Shown in pieces: positions 1-5,260 of a stretch of DNA of 5,260 bases (within the stretch, counting starts at the first letter, position 1; each line of letters begins with the position of its first letter). The notes below the pieces were generated by a model. That model saw nothing but the letters and a program-made list of their open reading frames with translations, did no database searches and was not told the origin of the DNA. Position numbers and translations under genes: made by a program. The stretch is from Calditrichia bacterium (GTDB lineage Bacteria; Calditrichota; Calditrichia; RBG-13-44-9; J042). Location of the stretch: contig JAUIFT010000264.1 of the NCBI GenBank assembly GCA_030430345.1, forward strand, positions 1 to 5,260, in the 5' to 3' direction.

Positions 1-98
1 TTGTCCCGCTCAATGATATCCTCATTCAAATGCACTTGCGCAAAAGCGATGACATCCTTTTTGAAGCTTAACTGCGCTTCGGTCCATGAAAAATTCAT
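1..98 (-). CDS. Acyl-CoA dehydrogenase-like flavoprotein, N-terminal fragment (cut by window edge)
   Basis: Reading left from an ATG at 98-96, the frame is open to the window edge and gives 32 residues beginning MNFSWTEAQLSFKKDV and ending in NEDIIERD. This matches the first helices of the acyl-CoA dehydrogenase N-terminal domain, where family members commonly start M-[DN]-F-x-x-[TS]-x-x-Q, followed by an amphipathic helix and an [ED]RD turn. The family uses FAD to desaturate an acyl thioester between the alpha and beta carbons. Some members act on aminoacyl groups held on carrier proteins, for example prolyl carrier-protein oxidases. FAD-binding and catalytic residues lie outside the window, so substrate and activity cannot be judged. 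An AGGGA sits 4 bases before the ATG, an acceptable but weak ribosome binding site. The gene is last in the visible operon, 63 bases after the radical SAM gene. The assignment rests on a short N-terminal match only. Confidence 0.68.
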   Translation of the reverse strand, partial: MNFSWTEAQLSFKKDVIAFAQVHLNEDIIERD

Positions 99-161
99 AC
101 GATCCCTGTTTACCTTCCTGTAAAACGAATACTTCCTGAAATAATGATCCTTCTAAAACAG
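99..161 (-). other. Intergenic spacer between radical SAM and acyl-CoA dehydrogenase-like genes
   Basis: This 63-base spacer is the longest gap in the operon. It has no strong hairpin followed by a U-tract, so transcription probably continues into the downstream gene. It carries purine-rich AGGAAG stretches on the minus strand, but these lie more than 12 bases before the next ATG, too far to be the main ribosome binding site. I see no operator or small ORF. Confidence 0.5.
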
Positions 162-1661
162 TTATTGCGCGTTTGCGGTCGGCCCGGTAATACTTTGCCA
201 TTCCATCAATTCGCTGTTGCCGATAGCGGCAAGTTTGGTTTGCCAGTCGGATACTTCCCCATAGCTCATGTGCTTTGTGTCCGCGCAGGCCGTCCAGAAT
301 CCACCAATAATCGCCGGATCTTCGAAACGTAGCAGTCCGGAGCTGCGCAATTGCTTAGACTGCGGTGTGCCCGGCAAGGGACGGATAGCATAAGGCGTCA
401 CATTAAAGACCAGATCCGGGTTAATTGATTTTACCTCATGGTATAATTCCTCGATAGCCTCGTGTAAGCCATGCAAACTGTCATGACTATCATCCGGCAG
501 GCCGACGATAACGCCGTAGGTAATATCCGGCACGCCGGATTCTACAATCGCCCGTACCATGGTCAGATGTTCCTGCCAGGGAAGTAGCTTCGCGTAGGAT
601 TCCCGCCCGAACGTTGGGCGCTCCGCCGGAATATATCCCTGGTAGCAACCGGTTTTACCGTCCCAGCCCCAGACGGCATTTATCAATTCGATATCGGGGG
701 TAAGATCGCTGTTCGGAAGGCTTCTGCCGACGGTTAGCTTTTTGATCTCCAGACCATTTCCCCAGAGCACAGCCAGACCGAGTTCACGAATACCGGCCAT
801 AATCTCCAGCACTTCCTCCCGGCCGCCTTTCCAAAGCACCCGTCCGAGGAATTGATCCGACGGGCAAATAACTGATTTTGCGCCCGCTTCTTTTTGAGCG
901 GCAAACCATTTTAAAACAGTTTTCGGACTCATTTTCCGATAACCGAGGCGATAGAGCGGGGTTTCGCAGAAATCACACTTGCGGTCGCAGCCAATATCGG
1001 CCATTACCGAACCAATTGGCAGGAGTGATTCCGGTAGTTGCGTTTCCCAATAGTCGATGCCCAGGCATTGCTCTACCACATCCTGAGAGGGGAGCGGCCA
1101 GTCTTCCGGGCTCATTGGGGGAGACTTACTTTTAAACTTTTGACCATCAGCGAGAATGACGCCGCTTAACGGTTCGCGTTGCGGTTGGCCGGTGACGTAA
1201 TCCGCGATGGATAAATTCGCTGCGCCGGATTTATCCTGAACAACCGCGTATGCGCCGGCGTCCAGGTAGGGTTGCGGGTCAGCAAAAGCATCGGAGCCGC
1301 CGACAACAACCTTTGCGCCCTGCTCATTCAACTGACGAATGATCATGCAGGCCGGCTCCCGCTCCTGAATGTAGTTAATCGTCACTGCCCACATATCTGC
1401 TGAATCCGCAGACTCGGTTAATTCGCGTCCTACTACTACCTTGCGCAGTTCCATTCCCCGCCAGGTAACGGTGCCAAAATCGGTTTCTTCCGTGCCGTCT
1501 TTTAAATTTATCATTTCAACATCATAGCCGCCAGCCATTAACTGCGGCATGACAATCTGTTTGCTCACTAACGGTTCCCGCCGCCGGAGCGCGGTCCAAT
1601 TATTACCATTTTCATCCAGCAATTTCAGTGCGGGAATTTCCACCATTTTTATTTTTTTCAT
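162..1661 (-). CDS. B12-binding-type radical SAM enzyme
   Basis: This 499-residue protein is a radical SAM enzyme with an N-terminal cobalamin-binding-like region. Residues about 2-160 look like a Rossmann-type B12 domain: a PQLMAGGYDVEMINL stretch and later KVVVGGSDAF, resembling the VVGGPHA signature. The classical B12 DxHxxG motif is absent, as in many radical SAM relatives, and the usual GEGE turn is replaced by QDKSG. The SAM core starts near residue 216. Cys225, Cys229 and Cys232 form CDRKCDFC, the CxxxCxxC motif that binds a 4Fe-4S cluster and SAM. Later core features are LWGNGLEI (about 299-306), GLPDD (about 387-391) and a PLPGTP turn (about 428-433). The family includes methyltransferases, ring-forming cyclases and ring-contracting enzymes, so the reaction is unknown. 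It lies 43 bases after the cyclodeaminase-like gene. The family call is firm; cobalamin binding is inferred. Confidence 0.9.
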   Translation of the reverse strand: MKKIKMVEIPALKLLDENGNNWTALRRREPLVSKQIVMPQLMAGGYDVEMINLKDGTEETDFGTVTWRGMELRKVVVGRELTESADSADMWAVTINYIQEREPACMIIRQLNEQGAKVVVGGSDAFADPQPYLDAGAYAVVQDKSGAANLSIADYVTGQPQREPLSGVILADGQKFKSKSPPMSPEDWPLPSQDVVEQCLGIDYWETQLPESLLPIGSVMADIGCDRKCDFCETPLYRLGYRKMSPKTVLKWFAAQKEAGAKSVICPSDQFLGRVLWKGGREEVLEIMAGIRELGLAVLWGNGLEIKKLTVGRSLPNSDLTPDIELINAVWGWDGKTGCYQGYIPAERPTFGRESYAKLLPWQEHLTMVRAIVESGVPDITYGVIVGLPDDSHDSLHGLHEAIEELYHEVKSINPDLVFNVTPYAIRPLPGTPQSKQLRSSGLLRFEDPAIIGGFWTACADTKHMSYGEVSDWQTKLAAIGNSELMEWQSITGPTANAQ

Positions 1662-1667
1662 AAACGA

Positions 1668-1671
1668 CCTC
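1668..1671 (-). promoter_or_regulatory. Ribosome binding site that decides the radical SAM start
   Basis: GAGG on the minus strand lies 6 bases before the ATG at 1661-1659, a normal spacing. An in-frame ATG four codons upstream (1673-1671) overlaps this GAGG, and the purines before it (AGAAGAG) touch it with no spacer. The downstream ATG, giving MKKIKMVEIP, is therefore the better start. Confidence 0.7.
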
Positions 1672-1704
1672 ATCTCTTCTGCGTTGAATGGAAAGGTTTC
1701 CGGT

Positions 1705-2793
1705 TCAGGGCGACTCGATAATTACACCTGTGGATGTTAATTGATGCACTTGCGTTTTTGCTTTTACAAAATGATAGGGGTCATGCGGATCTGCAGAAAT
1801 ACTCTCCAACTGGATGAGTTTCCCCAACCCTAAATCCTCAGCATAATCGAGCATCATATTCAGGGCAACCTGATCTTCCAGTGCCCAGCCGGTGGAATCA
1901 AAAACGCTGCGTTGCTGCTGGACGAAAGTGTACTGCTGGGCATTTTGCACAACTGTGACCAGTTCCGGCCCAATATCGCCGGTCGCAAGTTGCTGGCATT
2001 CGCCTTCTTTTAAGGCTTGTTCCAGAAAATCCGGGCAAACAAAACTTTTCTTCAGAAACGAGGCGGGAATTTCCACCTTGCCGGGAAAATCCGCCCCAAC
2101 AGCGTTGATATGCAACCAGGGTTTGGTTTCTTCATCGGAAAAAACCGGGCCATGACCAATGCCAACGGATGTTGCCGTAACAATAATGTCCGCCTCTCTA
2201 ACGAGGGTCTTCAGATCTGTTGTCCGGACGTCCACATCAAGAAAGTCTACCCGATCGGCAAAATGATTGCTAACGCCGGCGTCGATATCGTATGCCAGGG
2301 CCGAGTGAATACCAAACTCCCGGGTGAGCGCGTGCAACTGCGTCACTGCCTGAGCGCCGCAGCCAATCAATCCGACCGTTTGGGAATCCGGGGAAGCCAT
2401 TAATTTGCTGGCAACCGCCGAAGCCGCTCCGGTGCGCAGCGCCGTCAGGAATGTGGCGTCTGCAAGCCCGATCAGGTGTCCGCTGGAGGTATCATAGGCG
2501 CTAATCGTCGAGAGGATCGTCGGCAATTTTCGCAAAGCGGGGTTGGTCGGGTGATAACCAACAATCTTAATGGTGGCTGCCTTGCCGGTTTCCATCACCG
2601 GCATCCATTCTATAAGCCCGATATGCGGTTCATGATAATTGAAACCGTCCCGAACCGGAATGGTCGTATTCTCTTCATCGTATTCCTGAAATGCAATGGT
2701 TAACCTGGAGATCAGATCATCCATTAATTCATGCAGGCCAACTTGTTGAATGATCGCCCGAATATCATCTATCGATAAAATTATTGTATCCAT
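1705..2793 (-). CDS. Ornithine cyclodeaminase / mu-crystallin family enzyme
   Basis: This 362-residue soluble enzyme belongs to the NAD(P)-dependent ornithine cyclodeaminase family. It resembles the longer bacterial form, such as that of Pseudomonas putida, which converts L-ornithine to L-proline and ammonia; this similarity is from memory, not a search. Shared blocks are GLIEWMPV (59-66), IKIVGYHP (75-82), TALRTGAAS (117-125), LIGCGAQA (142-149), HINAVGADFPGK (228-239) and VFDSTGWALED (297-307). Gly144-x-Gly146-xx-Ala149 is the dinucleotide-binding motif, and Asp169 ends the second strand where NAD ribose is usually held. Arg48, Lys76, Arg120 and Asp235 align with ornithine-site residues of the characterised enzyme; Asp235 corresponds to its catalytic aspartate. 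The protein looks complete and active. Relatives act as amino-acid dehydrogenases, imine reductases or siderophore-pathway enzymes, so the exact substrate is open. It starts 36 bases after the membrane-protein gene and has the strongest ribosome binding site in the window. Confidence 0.92.
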   Translation of the reverse strand: MDTIILSIDDIRAIIQQVGLHELMDDLISRLTIAFQEYDEENTTIPVRDGFNYHEPHIGLIEWMPVMETGKAATIKIVGYHPTNPALRKLPTILSTISAYDTSSGHLIGLADATFLTALRTGAASAVASKLMASPDSQTVGLIGCGAQAVTQLHALTREFGIHSALAYDIDAGVSNHFADRVDFLDVDVRTTDLKTLVREADIIVTATSVGIGHGPVFSDEETKPWLHINAVGADFPGKVEIPASFLKKSFVCPDFLEQALKEGECQQLATGDIGPELVTVVQNAQQYTFVQQQRSVFDSTGWALEDQVALNMMLDYAEDLGLGKLIQLESISADPHDPYHFVKAKTQVHQLTSTGVIIESP

Positions 2794-2795
2794 GC

Positions 2796-2818
2796 CTAAA
2801 CGCCTCCATGCGTTTTAG
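2796..2818 (-). promoter_or_regulatory. Small hairpin carrying the ribosome binding site of the cyclodeaminase-like gene
   Basis: On the plus strand CTAAACGC (2796-2803) faces GCGTTTTAG (2810-2818), an eight-pair stem with one bulged base and a six-base loop CTCCAT. The GGAGG ribosome binding site on the minus strand (2807-2803) lies mostly in the loop, 9 bases before the ATG at 2793. The hairpin would present rather than bury it. No U-tract follows in the transcript, so it is not a terminator. With such a short stem, chance formation is possible. Confidence 0.4.
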
Positions 2819-2829
2819 TGCTAATAAAA

Positions 2830-4476
2830 TTAATGCCTTACATCTATTTTCCGTATGACACGTTCCCGAATTTTCTGGTAAGTATTACCGTCGAAAAAAG
2901 AAGTGACCTGGGTGATTTTTATTGCTACTGGTTGTTCCTTGCCAGTGAGAGGAATCTTTTCAGCAAAAGACCAAAATGTTGCCGGTGGTTGGAACCAATT
3001 TAACCATTGCACTTTGTTCTGTCTGTGACTGTAGTTACCGGCGGTTGATTTGATGTAGTCTTCAAAACGCTTAATCATGGCCGATTCCGGGTGTCTGGCT
3101 TTTTTTTCTGCTTCCAATGCGAATATATCTCCCGGCGTTTCTGCGGCGCCTAATGCCCGGGTAATGGCAGCGGTTTGCGAGGCGCCGTAGGGGCCAACCA
3201 GTTGCGGTGTTTCTGTCAAATAATCAAAATTCCCAAAAACAAAATGGGGGTCGTAAGGCGCAAAAAAAGACGGCGGCAAATCTATCTGGCGACCCTGAGC
3301 ATCGACGCCGGTCAGGCGGTAAGTATAGGCCAGGTTCGTATCGTACCAGGCTAACTTTGCCGGTTTTGCCCAATAGGGGATCGCCGCAATCAAAACCACT
3401 GATATTGCAAAATACTGCCAGTTGAAAAGCGGTGTGACAATCGGATTTTGTTTTCGCAAAAAGATAGACCAGAAAATAATTTCCAGTAATATCCATTTCC
3501 AGAAAAAGAATCCGGTTAAAACAAAAACACCGCAGTGAAAGCTGATCCAACCGATAATAAAGAACTTCAAAACTTGCAGCCGCCATAGGCAGAACAAAGC
3601 ACCGACTTCAATTATGGCTGTGAAAATCACCATAATACTATCCCATTTCGAGAAAAAAATGGTCATTTCACTTAATGTCTCCACCGGTAAAAATGCCAGC
3701 CAGCCGTGTGTATATGCGTTTGCCAGAATCAAATAGACATTGCCATGGGCGAACCAGTTTAATTCCAGTTTTCCCAGTCCGGGATACCAATACTGTCCGG
3801 CAATAAGACATATTGTAAGAAATACGAAGCCAATCGGGTTTCGGATTTCCGTTAAGGCAAAAAAAATGAAATATCCGCAAAATAACAGTAAAGTGTATAA
3901 GAGCAAATTGTCCGTCGGACGATCAAATCCCGCTTGTAGGGGGTAATTGAATTGGCTGATTATTGCCACGGCTATGAGAAGGAACGGAAAAAGAAAAACC
4001 GGCCGCCAGTAAACCCCAAGGCAAAATAAAATCAGAATTAATCTATCGAGCCAATGACTTTGATTGTAATAAAAATTGATGCTATAAGTTGCGAATATCC
4101 AGGTTAGGATAATGGCAACTGCTGTGATAAATATTCGTAATGACCGGCCATGCTGAAAAGCTTGCCATTCCTGCAAAAAGTTGTTCAGGAAATTTTTACC
4201 GATCGAAACATTTTCCCCGGAGATCGTCTGCAACGAAGGCAGATTTAGTCGTGCAAATATCAAGTTTGCGGCTAGCACTCCTCCAACCAGCAATAAAAAA
4301 TAACCGCTGTTTAGCAATAATTCAAAGAAAATGGAGGCCGCGAAATAACTGCGTTCCGATAATCCCGCAGTTTTGTATATAAACAGTTTTAATGTTAGGG
4401 AAATCGCTAATATCGTCCCGGTCATCATTAATGGATGATCGAGTTTGAATAAATTTAGTCGTTTAAGCGTCGTCAT
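2830..4476 (-). CDS. Polytopic membrane protein with soluble C-terminal domain, tentatively HTTM (gamma-carboxylase-like)
   Basis: This 548-residue protein has roughly eleven or twelve hydrophobic segments between residues 17 and 369 (about 17-34, 49-75, 112-131, 143-158, 160-176, 190-208, 213-229, 279-298, 303-322, 323-340, 354-369, perhaps 243-260). A polar tail of about 180 residues follows. YWYPGLGKLELNW (229-241) recalls the Y-x-x-G-x-x-K-x-x-x-x-W segment of HTTM proteins, the membrane family that includes vitamin K-dependent gamma-carboxylase. FHCGVFVLTGFFFWKW (313-328) also fits their later helices. The tail has a WYDTNLAYTYRLTG strand and ends in a basic IRERVIRKI stretch. No catalytic residue can be assigned, so both family and function are tentative. 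The ATG has an in-frame TAA 9 bases upstream, fixing it as the earliest possible start. Its AGGG is only 2 bases away and a better GGAGG (4502-4498) is 21 bases away, so translation may depend on coupling to the upstream gene, whose stop is 31 bases before. Confidence 0.85.
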   Translation of the reverse strand: MTTLKRLNLFKLDHPLMMTGTILAISLTLKLFIYKTAGLSERSYFAASIFFELLLNSGYFLLLVGGVLAANLIFARLNLPSLQTISGENVSIGKNFLNNFLQEWQAFQHGRSLRIFITAVAIILTWIFATYSINFYYNQSHWLDRLILILFCLGVYWRPVFLFPFLLIAVAIISQFNYPLQAGFDRPTDNLLLYTLLLFCGYFIFFALTEIRNPIGFVFLTICLIAGQYWYPGLGKLELNWFAHGNVYLILANAYTHGWLAFLPVETLSEMTIFFSKWDSIMVIFTAIIEVGALFCLWRLQVLKFFIIGWISFHCGVFVLTGFFFWKWILLEIIFWSIFLRKQNPIVTPLFNWQYFAISVVLIAAIPYWAKPAKLAWYDTNLAYTYRLTGVDAQGRQIDLPPSFFAPYDPHFVFGNFDYLTETPQLVGPYGASQTAAITRALGAAETPGDIFALEAEKKARHPESAMIKRFEDYIKSTAGNYSHRQNKVQWLNWFQPPATFWSFAEKIPLTGKEQPVAIKITQVTSFFDGNTYQKIRERVIRKIDVRH

Positions 4477-4507
4477 TTCCCTGGTTTACCTGATTCCCCT
4501 CCGAATT

Positions 4508-5260
4508 TTATAAGAACTGCGCCAAGGGCATCTCGATCTCAAAAGCGCGTTCGATAAACCAATAGAGTGCGATCAGGATCAACCCAACTGCGCCGGCCTT
4601 AAGGACAACAGAGCGGTAGTAGCTGATATTGCGAATAAAGAACAATACCGGAAAGGCAACACAGATAATTGCGATCTGCCCTATTTCTACTCCCAAATTA
4701 AAGCCGAAGAGGGATAGCGCCATGTGTTCCCCAAGAATCCCCAAATGCGATAATACGCTGGCAAATCCAAACCCATGAAAGAGGCCGAACCCAAAAACGA
4801 CCCAACCGATTTTACCTTTAAAAATCGGAAAGATGATATCTAATGCGGCAATGGCAATCGAGATGGCAATAATAGATTCGACAATACGAGGCGGTAAATC
4901 GAGAATGCCCAGCGCTGCGATGCTCAAAGTAATACTATGGGCAACGGTGAAAAGGCTGATAATTTTGATAACATAAATTAAGGCCGGCTTAAATTCGGAA
5001 ACCGGTTCCCAGCCGGATTGACGGCGATACATGACTGCCGGTAAGATCAGGGCGATGATAAAAAGAATATGATCAATGCCAATCCAGATATGCTTAATCC
5101 CTTGTTTAACAACGCCTACGAAGCCTTTCCAGATAGATGCATCGGTTAAATCCAAAGTTTGCAATTGAGTGTTCCTGGTGAAGGCCAGGGCAAAAATACG
5201 CTCGTTCTGGAATAAGTTTGCTTTCCAGTAATGTTCAATCACCAGGAAGGCATCATGCGC
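4508..5260 (-). CDS. HupE/UreJ-family membrane protein (HupE_UreJ_2 type), 5' end cut by window edge
   Basis: The frame is open to the right edge: six codons (AHDAFL) precede the first possible start, a GTG at 5242, so the gene begins outside the window and 250 residues are visible. Counting from that GTG, residues 1-35 look like the end of an extracytoplasmic domain, and about seven membrane segments follow. Family signatures are HIWIGIDH (51-58), FTVAHSITL (98-106), RIVESIIAISIAIAA (119-133), FGLFHGFGFASVL (152-164), FNLGVEIGQ (181-189) and a final WFIER (228-232). The His-x5-Asp-His at 51-58 is a motif linked to metal transport in HupE nickel permeases; His102 and His156 are further candidate ligands. 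Members of this long form usually carry a signal peptide and an N-terminal domain, expected upstream here. No hydrogenase or urease gene is in view, so nickel is not implied by context. It is the first visible gene of the operon. Family certain; substrate unknown. Confidence 0.92.
   Translation of the reverse strand, partial: AHDAFLVIEHYWKANLFQNERIFALAFTRNTQLQTLDLTDASIWKGFVGVVKQGIKHIWIGIDHILFIIALILPAVMYRRQSGWEPVSEFKPALIYVIKIISLFTVAHSITLSIAALGILDLPPRIVESIIAISIAIAALDIIFPIFKGKIGWVVFGFGLFHGFGFASVLSHLGILGEHMALSLFGFNLGVEIGQIAIICVAFPVLFFIRNISYYRSVVLKAGAVGLILIALYWFIERAFEIEMPLAQFL

Noticed and set aside
114..138. Seven-base direct repeat CTTCCTG, two copies 18 bases apart
   Set aside because: Two short purine/pyrimidine-rich copies are expected by chance and could simply reflect Shine-Dalgarno-like sequence. 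There is no further copy or symmetry to suggest an operator.
1671..1673. Upstream in-frame ATG for the radical SAM gene
   Set aside because: It overlaps the GAGG that serves the ATG at 1661, and its own purine run touches it with no spacer.
2017..2403. 128-codon plus-strand open frame
   Set aside because: It lies fully inside the cyclodeaminase-like gene on the other strand. Its translation has no recognisable domain, while the minus-strand frame has clear family motifs.
2808..2810. ATG just upstream of the cyclodeaminase-like start
   Set aside because: It is 16 bases from the accepted ATG and therefore out of frame. It lies in the hairpin loop and overlaps the GGAGG.
3224..3586. 120-codon minus-strand open frame
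   Set aside because: It is an out-of-frame shadow within the 548-residue membrane protein, whose own frame runs unbroken through the region.
5240..5242. GTG as the start codon of the HupE/UreJ-like gene
   Set aside because: The same frame stays open to the window edge, and the family normally has a longer N-terminal extracytoplasmic domain. The GTG is most likely an internal valine codon.
1..5260. CRISPR array, tRNA, rRNA, insertion sequence or internal terminator
   Set aside because: I saw no regularly spaced repeats, tRNA-like folds, rRNA blocks, transposase motifs or hairpins with U-tracts. The gaps between genes are 63 bases or less.

Overview
The window is one continuous minus-strand gene block: five genes, all read from high to low coordinates, with 31 to 63 bases between them and no gene on the plus strand. 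In transcription order they are a HupE/UreJ-type membrane protein (cut by the right edge), a 548-residue polytopic membrane protein with a soluble C-terminal domain (tentatively HTTM/gamma-carboxylase-like), an ornithine cyclodeaminase-family enzyme, a B12-binding-type radical SAM enzyme, and the first 32 residues of an acyl-CoA dehydrogenase-like flavoprotein (cut by the left edge). The uniform direction, the short gaps and the absence of any terminator-like hairpin with a U-tract point to a single operon whose promoter lies beyond position 5260.

The organism is bacterial, with moderate GC content and Shine-Dalgarno-type ribosome binding sites. The lineage cannot be fixed from the sequence. 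There is no rRNA, tRNA, mobile element, CRISPR array or phage gene here, and nothing suggests recent insertion.

The right half (about 2830-5260) encodes membrane proteins and is visibly more AT-rich. The left half (1-2793) encodes soluble enzymes and is more GC-rich. The HupE-like protein keeps a His-x5-Asp-His motif seen in HupE metal permeases. The ornithine cyclodeaminase-like enzyme keeps the NAD-binding glycine motif and the residues that line the ornithine site in the characterised Pseudomonas putida enzyme, so an amino-acid substrate (ornithine to proline, or a related cyclisation, deamination or dehydrogenation) is likely. The radical SAM enzyme has a clear CxxxCxxC cluster motif behind a B12-domain-like N-terminus. 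The acyl-CoA dehydrogenase start suggests a desaturation step on a thioester.

Taken together, I infer an operon that makes or modifies an amino-acid-derived small molecule, with two membrane proteins for metal or product handling. I do not recognise this combination as a described pathway. The joint function is a hypothesis; the individual family assignments are firmer, except for the 548-residue membrane protein.
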